Source of the DNA: Lineus longissimus
Lineage: Eukaryota; Nemertea; Pilidiophora; Heteronemertea; Lineidae
Length of the DNA: 64,000 nt
Direction of reading: 5' to 3'
NCBI RefSeq assembly: GCF_910592395.1
Contig: NC_088325.1
Location: 14,324,109 to 14,388,108, forward strand
The notes under the pieces were generated by a model. The model worked only from the letters and a program-made list of their open reading frames with translations. It did not search any database and was not told the DNA's origin. The first letter of the stretch is position 1, and the number at the start of each line of letters is the position of its first letter. Of this stretch, positions 12,788-24,634 are shown piece by piece. A program made the translations under genes and the position numbers.

Positions 12788-14419
12788 CCTGGTTTTAGTT
12801 ACATGTATCTAATACTTCGCCACCGACTCTTACGATACCTGCTTCGTGCTATTGAGGGTTGACAATGTTAGCACGACCGTTTTGGCTGTAACTTAAAATC
12901 CTCGAGCAATTGGAACTCTTTCACAACCGAGGTTTATTGCCAATTTCAAGGATGGGAGTTTGTTCTTTTTTACGAGAGAACAGCCTCCCAGGTTATAGGC
13001 ATTCCCTTATTTTGAATAAGTTCTAATTACTTGAGGATTTAAAGTCCTCAACAAAATGGTGGTCATGAACTTGATAGTTTTGCTTGAAGGGTCATGTTTT
13101 CCCCTGCACTAAGAAACACCATGTGGACGGCGTTATATATTTGCATGCTTTAATTAGGACCCAGATTGTTTCATGTAACTTTTTGACTGCGTTCAAAAAA
13201 GATGACGTAATACAATGATGTCACAATGCGGTTGTTGTAATGGTATTTTGCACACCATTTGGTGTTATGCGTTGTTGAGACACTTGGCGAAATGCCTGGG
13301 GTCATAACCAAGTCTGAACCTGCATCTTAGGCCGACTGTCATTTAGTAATTGCATAAGTATACCGGAACGCCTGTAATGAGTGTTTAATTAAGCTTCGCC
13401 TTGGTGACTCAACAATACAGCCGTGGTACTTCAAGGTAACTTGCTAATCCATCTCTGTGGAACCTGGTATGGAACTGACTTTGGTGGGAGCCGCTAGGAA
13501 TTTGTGCCATGAAAGGAAAAACAATTGTACCTGTCGAATCGATCTTTTGTGCCGTTGTTAAAACTTCAAACAACTCAGTGCGAGCGGAAAAAAACTCGTG
13601 GAAGTATGTTTTCCGCAATGCAACACATTGTTACGAAATAGGGATACGTAACCGGACGTCTTACGTTACGCTTCACGATATTACGTTATCACACCATTGA
13701 CCCTTTAAAGGCCCTGGCGACAGAAAAACTGCTGGTTGTATTTCGTAACTCTTTAGCCTAAACACATACATAGCTTGATTGGCAAAATTCCATCCTCTGA
13801 AAGCATTTACCACATGCAGAGCAAAAAGCCTGTTTTGTGGTCTTACTTATTATACTCAAAGGTATTGTCTAACTTGTGATGTAACTTAGTCTTTTGCTCA
13901 ACTGTAGTCATTACATATGATTGTTTATTGAGTCTATTACGTCATCAGTAAATGAGTGACTGTTTCGCTGGAAAATCCTTTGGACAATAGTTGCTAAAAA
14001 GCACCAACGAGTTCAGAACTAACGATCTGACACCGTTTGAAAAAACCTTATTCCCCACTTAATACCTGATTTTTCGTTGATTCCAAGTTGTGGGTGTGTC
14101 ATTTTGATACTGTGAAGGTAATTTGGACTTCTGTCTGTGCGCAGGACCATTGCACTTTTTCCTATTGGAATACACAGTGTATACTTCGTATACTTCGTCC
14201 TGCTTTTCCTCTCTAAACTTCTGAATTAGGTTTCTGCGGCAAGTCGAAATGGGATTTTGCGCTTTTCCGGATTATGACTATCTACTGTTCTAGCTTCATC
14301 ATGGCAATTACTAGTTTCAGGGAAGCGCGCCGAAGAACCCCGGGATTATTTCTGAATATTCAACCCTTAATTTGCTTACTCTTGACTTTAACAAAGTTTC
14401 CTATTCTACTTCAGACGGA

Positions 14420-15634
14420 ATGGCAGCGTCAAAATTGTCATCAAAAGGAAGAGACAGTCGCAATGGAAGTGCCGCCATCTTTGAAATGCAAAGCGAAATG
14501 CATGATGGGAAGCTTACGGATGAGGAGCAGATGAGAATGATGCTGGCGGAAGAACGCATTTCAACAATGATGGCGCTATCACAGATGGGAGGATATGGGC
14601 GGTATCCTCCTCAGTCATACGGACAACTATGGTCGGGGATGCCAAACCACTTCAACACATTCTGTCCGTATCCTGCGCACCTCATGATGCCACCTTACGG
14701 CCAATCATCAAACGAACCTCTTGATTTACGTATTCCGCAAAAACGCCGCTCCAGTGTTGACAAGACAGATGTACCTCAAAAGAAACGTTGTTCTAGTGGC
14801 GGGGAAATAGACCCAGAGTTGCACAAACTCCGAAGAAATGAGATTCTTGAAAGTTTCAGAAATAATGTAACACGTGAGGCGACATCCCCAATCGGTGCTA
14901 AAATGATTAAACGAAGAAGCAGCTCAAACAGGCGATCGCGAGATTCACCAGCCGTTCCGTTGTCAATGGCGCCGCAGAGATTAACTTTGGATGTCTATAA
15001 CAACAATGGAAACGAACAGGAAAAGGACAATTGTGCAAATTGTGACGAGGATCGAAAATCGACCATTTTGTCAAGCGGGATTGTGTCACGTGACATGCAA
15101 TCAACGCCCGAAGGTCTCATGAAAGACGAAGACGTTGCAGCCATGTTATTTCGACCCATTCCGCCGGAACATTCTCTTGCACAGGACGAGGACAATAATG
15201 CGGCGGAGACGGTGGTTGCCCCATCGTCACACACTCATCCGCACACACCAGTCTCGCACACATCAGTCTCGCACATCGACTCTGACACTATTCCAGTTTG
15301 CGACGATACTGTCGCGGAAACAAACAACTCGGTCTCCTCTGACTCTGATATTCGCGCTACTGTCGCTCTTGGTTCTGCCAGTCGCGTCTCACTCACACCA
15401 GTTTCGAACGTGCCCGCCAAAGAACAAGTGACAGCCGATACTGATTACTCGGACTCTGAAAATAGCGCTCACGCTATGTCCGAACTTCATGCCGAGTCTC
15501 TTGATCAAACGGACGAGGATGGTGTTGATGAACTTAGAAGCGAAAATTTGGCATTTAAACAAATGTTAGCAAGTCTGAGTGGTGAAGTTGAAAAACTGAA
15601 GAAAATGATGAAAGTGAAGAAAGAATCGAAGTAG
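14420..15634 (+). CDS. Unrecognised nuclear-type protein with PLDLR motif and C-terminal heptad region
   Basis: A 404-aa protein in one uninterrupted exon; I do not recognise the family. The frame is open 48 nt further upstream, but TTCTACTTCAG ending at 14414 is a good 3' splice site five bases before the ATG at 14420, so I start there and assume a non-coding 5' exon. Visible features: PLDLR at residues 100-104, resembling the PxDLS motif that binds the CtBP corepressor; basic clusters just after it (QKRRSS, PQKKRCSS) and near residue 150 (MIKRRSSSNRRSRD) suggesting nuclear import; a Ser/Thr/His-rich acidic middle; and a final 35 residues with heptad leucines (ENLAFKQMLASLSGEVEKL). No basic DNA-binding region precedes that zipper-like end, so it is not an ordinary bZIP factor. 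A transcriptional co-regulator is an inference only. A poly(A) signal follows at 16110. Confidence 0.75.
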   Translation: MAASKLSSKGRDSRNGSAAIFEMQSEMHDGKLTDEEQMRMMLAEERISTMMALSQMGGYGRYPPQSYGQLWSGMPNHFNTFCPYPAHLMMPPYGQSSNEPLDLRIPQKRRSSVDKTDVPQKKRCSSGGEIDPELHKLRRNEILESFRNNVTREATSPIGAKMIKRRSSSNRRSRDSPAVPLSMAPQRLTLDVYNNNGNEQEKDNCANCDEDRKSTILSSGIVSRDMQSTPEGLMKDEDVAAMLFRPIPPEHSLAQDEDNNAAETVVAPSSHTHPHTPVSHTSVSHIDSDTIPVCDDTVAETNNSVSSDSDIRATVALGSASRVSLTPVSNVPAKEQVTADTDYSDSENSAHAMSELHAESLDQTDEDGVDELRSENLAFKQMLASLSGEVEKLKKMMKVKKESK

Positions 15635-16109
15635 GACAATGTCCAACTTCAAACTAAGCCAAAACGAAAAATGTCCAGTCTGTATGGAATGAGGCTATGA
15701 CTACATGGCGTGGGGAAAAGGGGAAATACTAATGCGGATAGGCTACTATGAAGTAATTTCCAGTGAATCGTATTGTCAAAGGTATATAAGTTCATTTTCG
15801 GAGTTCTTTTCGGATATCTTTCCATAATGTTATACCGCCGATGGCAAAAATTTGAAATTTGCTGGCCCCAAAAGTGCTATGATAATGTGACGGGGAATCG
15901 GCACTGACACTGGTTTTTTTGTCACAAGTCTCACACTACCGTAACCGTGGACCAAAGATTGTTACTGTAATTGTCCATTATTTCCTATGCTTCCACAGCA
16001 AGAGCCGTCAAAAGCTTGATGCAAACTTGCACACGTTATATGCTATTACTAGTTTTGATACGAATTCAGGATACATGTATTTTGATAAAATAGATATATC
16101 CATGTGTAT

Positions 16110-16115
16110 AATAAA
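16110..16115 (+). terminator. Candidate poly(A) signal of the 14420 gene
   Basis: AATAAA about 476 nt after the stop codon, on the coding strand. It faces the poly(A) signals of the convergent ADAM gene 450 bp away. Confidence 0.4.
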
Positions 16116-16565
16116 ATGCTTATGTTTTACTCAAAACTGTCACGACGTATCCTCCTTCTGCACTCCTTTCAGAGGATTAGATGTCTTTGAATATTACATA
16201 GGCCGATATACCGGAAAGAAATAACCGTCAAAATAACAGGGAGACGCCCCCCCCCCGGTTGAGCGATGTGAAAGAAATTATGGTCCTATAAGAGTCTTTC
16301 AGTTACAATATCTTGTCCATAATCGCCGTTCATCAGAGACTGGATGAAATTTGCTTGAATTCTATGTGTTGGGAATGCAATCCAGATATGCAAGTCCCCT
16401 GATAATAGTTTATTGAGTCAAGACTAGTCAGCACGGTCTTCGATTTCCCCTTACCATATCACGATAATAGAAGCCGTTTTCCACAGAGACTTTTAAAGTA
16501 AAGGACTATAACTTCTTTCACATCCGCGTTCACGGATAGATGAAAAACGAAATGTGTTACTGAGA

Positions 16566-16575
16566 TTTATTTATT
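16566..16575 (-). terminator. ADAM gene candidate poly(A) signals
   Basis: Two overlapping AATAAA hexamers on the minus strand, about 490 nt past the ADAM stop codon. A cysteine-rich plus-strand frame at 16597-16845 lies antisense to this presumed 3' UTR and is not called. Confidence 0.5.
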
Positions 16576-17063
16576 TACATTATTACAGTGATGTGAGTGT
16601 ATTGCTGTACATGCTGCACATGTACACAGGAACAGTGCGATTGCAGCAGCGTCAGTTGTATGCTCAAGCTCGGTAAGCGCAAGGCCCTGAAGCTCAGGAT
16701 GGTGAAATTAAGGACAGCGAAAACCTGCACTGTCCAATCGGGTGGGAGCCGTTCTTACTCAGAAATGACAACTCAGTTTTACACGGTGGTGCAGGAAGTG
16801 TCACAAAACATGACTTCATTCAAGCCTGTGGTCGCACTATTATAAAACCAAAACACCAAGGATAAATAACTAAAACAAAGTCATTACAACAGATATATCA
16901 CAGACTGATAGGCTCTCACAGCAGTAGATAACCGGCAAGCTACTGCTGACTCTCACCAACCCTCCCCGGTACAATTCCCTCATTATCAGATTTGCAACTC
17001 GCCCGTAAGGTTGAAGCATCTTTTTACCAAATAATGCAGGACAGCTTGAAATAAGACTGTTGA

Positions 17064-20000
17064 CTAGTTGACTTTGTGACAGGCTATAGCTAACACGCCA
17101 ACGGTGACGAGTACCGCGACTGATCCACCGGCAGCCGTCGCCGCGTCCACAACGTTCTCTTTTGGGGGCGTTGGCGCTGCTGTGCCCGAGTTGGAGTTCG
17201 ATGTGGTACTTGCAGAAGAACCGCCGCCGGATCCAGATGTCGTCGGAGTAAAAGTGGAACCGGCGGCGCCTGATTTAGACGTGGTCGGAGAGTTTGTGAC
17301 AGGACCGCCTCCTCCGGATGTCGGTGTAGAAATTCTCGTCGCGCAGTTGGTCGCAGGGTCGTAGGTGCCGGAACAGACACACTGGCCGTTCTGACCGCAT
17401 TCCTAACGAAGAAAAAGTAATTATTTATGAATTAATTTGCTTAACGACTGCAAAAGATCAGACCATTGTCACTGAACAATATAACTTGCGTTTTCGATAT
17501 CACCACACGACTTTTATTAAAAACGTAATGTGCTGGATTTCTTGCAGTGTGAGGGTGCCCCTTTGATTGGCGATCTGCCAAGTAGAGACACTTTCGGACG
17601 CTATCATGAGGCTGATCTAGGCACCGCAACATTGTCTGCGGAGGTCTCTGGTTGTCTGTGTCGCTATGATTACGTCACTCGTGGTCAGATGACGAAACCT
17701 ACCCCATTTCCAGCACACACACTCCCACCTACGCTGGGACAGGTCGTGTTGAAGGCCAGTGACGTCAGAGTCTGACATTCAGCGCTGTAGCACATTTTAC
17801 CAGCTCCGCACTTAGTTCCGTCGAGGACAAGACCAGCGTTGCGGACGTCGTCCCCGAACTCAGCTGTGGCGGCCCTGAGAAAAAAGTAATGAAGCAGTTG
17901 ATGAGAAATTTACTGCCTCAATGGTTTCCTCAAGCGGTTCGAAGGGTGTTCTGTTGCCACAGTTGAATCCTCCAATCAAAAGCACTCAATCCTGCTTCAC
18001 GGAGACAGTCTTTTGAAATGAACCATTCTGAAGCAATCACTCCTGCGCTATCAAATGATATGCACCAATCAGCAGCACCAAATTCTGCTTCACCGAAACT
18101 GTCATCAGGGGAATTGAACCAGTCATATAACCAGGTGTCTTTTGGTATATCTTTCGTCAATTGTGTTCTCGGAAAGGAGTTACTGTGTGAATGATACATA
18201 CTTGCAGTTGAGTGAGCCGAATGTGACCGCTGTACCAGTCTTTTTGGTTCCAATGATGGGAATGACCGGATCAGGAGAAGGGTGGCTACACTGCAATTTG
18301 CCACAATTGTAATCTTTGGGCTTGCATTCCTTGAACACTCCAGTGCTGATCTCCCCACAGTGACCGTACGCATCAGTAAAAGCATTGACCAGGCTGTAGC
18401 ATCCTGGATCACCGTCTGTCGCCAGTGGACCGAACCAATACTTGCACTGCTCGTCGCCAGTGATGCAGTCACCCGTCAGACAGTACGCCTGGTTGCTGTT
18501 ACAGTCCGTTCCGTCTGGGCGGTAGTTGTCTTCGGGGCACTGGAATGAATGTGGTAGCGTAAAGGGAAACTATTCTTTGCTTATCATGTTAATTGCCGTT
18601 AATTGCGAGATGCTGAAACATTCTTCAGAGACTATAGATGACAGCACAGTAGTAGTTGAAACGGAAGCAATAAAATAGAGACTCTGTGATGCATGGGTTC
18701 CATCGGAACCAAACGCAGAGTGGTGGAAAGGCCGTTTTTGAGACTATCTGTGACACAGAACCACCACGCAAACTTGGTCCGAGTTCGGACCACGCGGTCA
18801 TATCGCGGGCGGATCAGAGCGTATTACTGTACTCACCACGTTTGAGCTTCCCGTACACATATCCTTGATGTCACACTCATTGGCTGCATTCCTGCACACG
18901 GTTCCCCTGGTCTTGAACCTACAGTTGTCACAGCATTCTCCCGAACCACACTCCGAGCTTGACTTGAGTTTGCATCCGGTTGTCTGGCAACATGGGTCAA
19001 CAGTTGGACAGTCCTGGAATCATTGATTACGATGTGATCATTGTTACATCTGATATAAGGCGAGTAAAACTAAATTCCTCCAGAAATGACAGCCGGTTTT
19101 GGAAAATGAACTTTATATCAATCTTTAAGGTTATAGGACACCCGGTATAACGGTAACCCAAGTGACTTCACATATAGTAGTTGATAATTTCGCTACAGAT
19201 ATCACTACTGGCGGCTTCGGACTCGCGGTTGGACCTTTTTAACTTACTGCCTCTGACCCACAATCACATTCCTCCCCTGTCTCGACGTAACCATTCCCAC
19301 AGGTGGCGTCCGCGTAGAAGGTAGTCGGGTAATTAGCCAGGCAGACATGAGGATGTTCGTTCATATCGTCGATGCTACATTGCGTCCAGGCACGGGGATC
19401 CGATGCTCTGGAAAGCAGAAAACAATAGAATAGATGGATATCTTTGCTTACAAAATGACGTCATCAGATATCTGTCTGTAAGACTGCCTCAAATACAAGA
19501 TGGCCACCAAAATGCAAAATGGCCGCAAAATTACTTGAATTGGACTGATTGGAGACGAATGGCTCTGTCACCCAAAAAAGTTCGTTTGAATGTTCTACTC
19601 ACTGATAACTGGACATGACGCAGCCCCCGCCCCAGGCACAAGTTCCGCATGATCCTGAAGATGAATGAAAACACACACAATCAAACTTCAGGAAGCTAGG
19701 CTAACGCAAGAACAGTCTGTCGGCGACAAGGTTCACGGGTTGGTTGTGGTTGTGAGTCCATAACTAAGTGGACAAATAGGAAAATCTCTTATAAATCGAC
19801 TAACGGAATCGGGCCATTCGAATCAAACCGATTAGGAGAAAAGTCCTTACAAAAGTGTATTATGACAAGCCTGGAGGCGGCATGGTTAACACTCAGAATC
19901 AACTTACGTCCGTCGTCATGGAGCATGCCCAGATTATGCCCCATCTCATGGGCCAACACGAACCCCACCTCGGCTGGGCTCGTACTGCCGGCGTCTTGGT

Positions 20001-22581
20001 TAACCCCGCACGCCGAGTCCTTACAGGTTGTACCCACGTTTCCCAGTCCGACAGTTTGTCCATCGAAGTCAAGCCCACTGAAATCAACATCAAATAGTGT
20101 ACATGGACTTTCTTTTTTTCATGTTCTTTGTTTTTTTTTATGTTAGCACTCTCTGACTGTTTATGTTTCTTATCTAGAAGCTTCTGTGCGTCCTCTGCCG
20201 CTCACAGGCTATGAGAGTATCAGCTCAACACTTTAGTACAACGTCCCCCCCCCCCCCTAGACGTAATAGAAGACGCCATGGAAGCGCCACTTGGTAGGAT
20301 GTCGGAATCTGAAATCGGTTGGGCAGGGCCGATCGTGTCATCGGCTTCAGCTTCTTTTACCTCGGACACTCCGGACGCATTGGACTGGCCTCGTCCTGTC
20401 TCCTGGTACCGATGAGGAGATCAAAAGGGTCTTAAACTTACACAATTAAATGAGCTATGTCGTTGGGCACTTTTCCAATGAGGTTATCCTTCCGCCAAGT
20501 ACAGAAGTTATCAAGCGTTGGTTCGGCTGCCGTGCTGACAGTGACGGGATTCCCAGTGTTCCAGATCTGCACGCCAGTCAGGATAACTCTCACGTTCATT
20601 GGCTTGTAGATCTGAAAAAAAGGTTGCGACCTTCATAAAATTCTTGATCATCAAAGTTCCGAGATAACAACGCCCTCGAAAGTATCAGGTTGTTAATAGG
20701 AGACCTCAACGGAAGCTCAAATCTCGAGGTTGAGGAAGCTCTTGCCTTGTCGACCCTTCACTTACCGAGTCTACTGTGTTTACCATTGAAATAGCCCTAG
20801 AGCGGATCGTGTATCTGTTGGGGAATGCCAGCCACTGAAACAACAAATGAGCAAATGATTTTGGCGGTGTCATGAACACTCTCCCTTCTGTCAAGCAGAC
20901 GGCAAAAGTATATTCAATCTACATTTAACGACCTCGAGGTTAATAAAAAAACAAGAAATTGCCTGTCACGAAATTTCCTGATACTGTATTCTGATACTGT
21001 CGTCCTGACATCAATCTTTTCATTCAAATCAAACCTGATGTTGCAGCTTTTATTCAAGATGGCCGACCAAAATGCAAAATGGCCGCCGGATCAATACTCA
21101 CGGCATTGTAGTCGAAAACGAGAAAGAGCTCCACGTATTTTGTTGGTTTGTCTTTGTTGTATTCGGGAATGGTTCCTGTTGCACGCTTCCATCGCCTCTG
21201 AAAATCAAACAGTCACCTTTGAAGAAAGAATCACTCACAAATGTTTGGGGTGAGTTTTGAATGAATGTCACAAAATGGCCATGTAAATGTCAGTATCGAA
21301 GACAGGTTCAAAGCCCCACAGCGTGAAATAGTTTGTGTTTGAGACTAGGGATGCGGGCCTAAAGCTCCCCGATAAGATGATGAGAGCTGCCCAAATGAAG
21401 CAATGCTGTAATTTGAAATCCGAACTGCAAACTGAGGACAACACCGTGATACTCACGTTTGCTTTTATTTTGAAATCCGTGAAATCCTCCATGATCGAGT
21501 GAGGGTTGTTGATGATGGTGGAATTGTGACCTAGAGAAAGGAAACCTATTATTTACACGATTTCACCATGAAATAGGAAATTTAGGCCAGGTGAAAATGG
21601 GCACAACAGAAATTATTTTCAAGCAAATTTATGTTTTTTTCTGCTTCAGAACCGAATGATGGAACATTTTCTTTTTGATTTTGCAATTGCTTATGGTCTT
21701 TCGAAACGGACAATAAGGAATTACATGTAATTGACTGGCGCGGACTCAGTGGCGACTTGTACCCATTCCTTACCACATCTCCTTGGTCCACTCCTCTTGA
21801 TGTCCTGGTCCTTATAGACGACATGAGCAGGGTAGCCCGTCTTTGCAACTGCCTCGGGTTCAGGGTGAGGCTGGATGTGAAACAAGTCCGGTCCGTCGGC
21901 AAAGTAGCCCCGGAGACCATCACATGTCGACATCACCACAGCCGAGTCGGGTGAGCCACGGATCGTGCCATGGTAGTGACAAGCCTCTGGGCGAATCTGT
22001 TCGCGTTGGTCTTTCCCGTCGTCGTCCGTGTAAATCTCTGTGTAGTCCCCGGATATAAGGGTCCGGTGAAGTTGTAAATCAAGGGTGAATTGTCTTCCAT
22101 TGTAAAATATGGAGAAGGAAGGGTTGTTATGGTGTTCCAACTAAAAAAACAAAATTAGCAAAGATATCAAAATACGTCTCGGCATTCTTGATATCATTTG
22201 ACCAGAATGTGAAGGGGCTCTGTAGTCTCTGGAAGTCACCAACTGCCCCGCGGCCGTGTGAACGAACTGGTACTCCGAGGTGAGTCTATTCCAAAACAAA
22301 GTCTTGACAGCAACAGCTTTGAGGGCCAGAGAAGGAAATTGATCAAAGACTACAAAACCTTGTCAGGGTCACCATATACCTACCGTCCTTGTATATTGCT
22401 TCGTTGAAAGGTCCCTGATGAATCTGCCTGAGACCATTCTAGATGGTATGACCACCTTATAATCTCGGAGAAAATCTAAGTCAGGGTGTTGGTCTATGCT
22501 CTCACGGACGGTGCTCGTCTTGGCTGTGACAAGGCTGGCAAGGCCCAGGATGGAGACCAGCGACATTGGCGACATCAGCAT
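17064..22581 (-). CDS. ADAM family metalloprotease-disintegrin (peptidase M12B), 13 exons
   Basis: Membrane-associated zinc metalloprotease of the reprolysin/ADAM family. Minus-strand exons: 22384-22581, 21774-22140, 21457-21530, 21102-21197, 20766-20834, 20442-20611, 19908-20077, 19603-19654, 19248-19407, 18837-19013, 18202-18539, 17733-17874 and 17064-17402. All phases agree, giving 783 aa. Order: signal peptide (1-20); prodomain with a possible cysteine switch (C188); furin-type RRWKR (214-218); catalytic domain with HEMGHNLGMLHD (368-379), the complete zinc-binding HExxHxxGxxHD, followed by a CVMS Met-turn; disintegrin domain (about 440-520, CDCGSE to ECDIKDMCTG); cysteine-rich region; a short EGF-like module; a Ser/Thr/Gly-rich stalk; and a C-terminal hydrophobic segment (765-779) followed by only HKVN. 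All active-site residues are present, so activity is predicted. It resembles the ADAM8/9/12/19/28/33 type, but I cannot assign an orthologue. Confidence 0.94.
20245..20257. repeat. Poly(C) run in ADAM intron
   Basis: Thirteen consecutive C in the intron between the 20442-20611 and 19908-20077 exons. Confidence 0.95.
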
Positions 22582-22689
22582 CCTGGTTGGTGCTGGTTCA
22601 AAAGTAGTTGTTCTCTACGAATGGAAATATATTATATCAATGGTGATGGAATCTGATTGAAAAATCAGTTGAATTCACTTCGGAACCAT

Positions 22690-22806
22690 ACAGTAAGTTC
22701 ATTGCACGCACGGTGGTGTCAGTGCTTCCACGGACGCTGCTGATCCCGGATGTGACTATGATTGAGACTAAGAACTGACACCAGCATCCTAGTGGTTGCT
22801 GGTTCG
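22690..22806 (-). pseudogene. Decayed duplicate of the ADAM signal-peptide exon
   Basis: On the minus strand this segment aligns with the start of ADAM exon 1 and its 5' leader. Shared blocks are GAACCAGCA, AGGATGCTG-TGTC, GTCACA-CC and AGC-CCGTCCGTG. The ATG at 22787 opens a frame that shifts away from the exon 1 reading and stops after about 22 codons. No donor matches the exon 1 splice site. I read it as a local tandem duplication that has lost coding function; a still-used alternative first exon cannot be excluded without transcripts. Confidence 0.55.
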
Positions 22807-24589
22807 AACACGGTTCTCTGCGGAAAGGCGCTTCATGAACGATGTTGGGCAATCCTATTTCTATTTGTGGCCGATTGAGACAGCCAGGTTGAGGGGACGA
22901 ATCCGAGGGGACGAACCCTACACGAATGCAAAGGCATCACCGACATCGCCGTCGTCGTTGTCATCATCATCACCCATAGTCGAATCGCTCTGTTTGACCT
23001 ATAGTCCCACCATTTGAGACACTTACCACCGACGCAGATCTCTGTAGTGGGTTAATGCTGATTCTCTTTAATCCCAGTTAGCACAGTTTTAAAATTACCA
23101 GTTCTTATGATATTCCTGCTACAGGCGTCAAATATAATCCTAAGTTAACCTATTCCGATATTTAGAATCTTGAGAGACACGATTAGCGCACGTCTTCCAT
23201 AAAGTCGATTGTGAGTGCGAAGTTTTTTGGTTTTATATCACGACAAGTTTGTTCTCTCAGCAAGTATAAAAGCAAAATCACGTGGTTTGGGCACAACCAC
23301 TCTCAATGACCCTCTGCCATATTTAGCTAAATTAAGAAGGTAAAATAAAGTTGATGATGGCGAAAGCTATATTAAGCGCCATAAACTATTTTTATGGCAT
23401 TCACATATCCTTCTTGGAATTTGACGAAAAGAAAGTTGGTGATATTTTGTTCCAAGAGGGGATTACAACTTCCCTATATGGTCGTGAACTGATTTGTTGA
23501 CATACCCGTCTGAAAGTCGAGTCACCAGCACGAACCTCTTTGAGAGAGTCACATTGGCCTCCAAGAAATCTCTTACAAACGTATTCATGAAAGATACCTC
23601 AATTTGGACGAAGGACAAAAGCTAGCTCTGGCAGTGGTGTCTTCAGTATATAATGTGTCTTTTGCACAGAGGTGTCGGTCTTCGGAGGTTTTCTTAATGT
23701 GTCTTCTGCAGAATAAGCTCACCAATAGTCCAATAGAAGGACCGCTCGCTAGGCCTATCAATACCTTGTTGAAGAGAAAATAACCAAATATAACTGGGTT
23801 ATGTTAAGAGTTTTGGGCGATACCCAAACAATGTTTGGCTTTGCTGAATAGAAAACGCTGATTCACAACTCCGACTGACGTCACAGACGTCACATGAGAT
23901 CACGACCATGCCCTGTTTGTATACAACTGGAAGAGTTCAAGCGTAATAATTTGGCAAGCCGCCTCTTTCATTTGATCGGGCTGCGGCTTCACACATGTAT
24001 TTGAGCTATAAAACAGAACCAGCTAGGTACGGGATGTGATATCAGAAGAAGAAGAAGAAGGACAAACGAGCAGAATTACTGAAAGCATCCAGCTTGGTGT
24101 GGATTGAAGGTGTTTGGAGTCAAAACCCGAATATCGTTCCTGTCCAAGCCAACCGAAAAAAAAAGATGGTCAAACTCACCATTTACATAATACTGCGTGT
24201 TTACTCCAGATATCACGAAGGGCATGATCAGTGATGAGAGCATCAGAAAAATCAGATACGCCTGACGACCTGTATTGCTATCGACCGACCACACCCATTT
24301 GATATCAGTCGGCAATGTTCATCATCAGTATGTTATCATCAGCTTTAGCTAGTTTTCAGAGAGTTGTGATCTATTGCATGAGGACTCCAATTCGAGTGTG
24401 ACAACCAATCCGTCACACCGGAAACGAAAAATGTTGTTCTCATTAGTCTCTCCCTTGTTATCTCAAGAGGCAGTTGCTTCAGTAGTAATGACATCGAGGA
24501 GGACGGTCCACTGTCTCCGGAGTGTTACTGGTTAAGAACACTCAGGGTTCAGTGAAATGGCATATCGGGAACCTTCGCTTCTCCGATGT

Positions 24590-24634
24590 GGAGGGCCAGA
24601 GAGGCGAATATTAACCCTGATTTCCTCAGGATGG
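24590..24634. repeat. Fragment of the 81-bp inverted-repeat family
   Basis: GGGCCAGAGAGGCGAATATT and TTCCTCAGGATG match the right half of the element at 35994-36074. No left terminus or target-site duplication is visible here. Confidence 0.5.

Larger units (their letters stand above)
9738..14410. other. Intergenic region with simple repeats
   Basis: No recognised gene. It contains upstream sequence of MRPL17 and of the plus-strand gene at 14420, poly(G) runs at 10087-10100 and 11128-11142 (another lies inside MRPL17 intron 1 at 9444-9461), a 19-bp triplicated repeat (11031-11087) and a 16-bp-arm hairpin (12753-12787). The longest open frame (11745-12077, plus) has no domain and I do not call it. 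A non-coding first exon of the 14420 gene should lie here, but its donor cannot be placed. Confidence 0.5.

Noticed and set aside
16597..16845. Cysteine-rich 82-codon plus-strand frame
   Set aside because: Lies antisense to the presumed ADAM 3' UTR, and the cysteines come from TGT/TGC-rich simple sequence.
17090..17380. 96-codon Arg/Pro-rich frame on the minus strand
   Set aside because: It is an out-of-frame shadow of the last ADAM exon; the spliced frame gives the EGF-like end and stalk.
17930..18472. 180-codon minus-strand frame
   Set aside because: Shadow frame over the ADAM cysteine-rich exon (18202-18539), which reads in another frame with conserved cysteines and splice sites.
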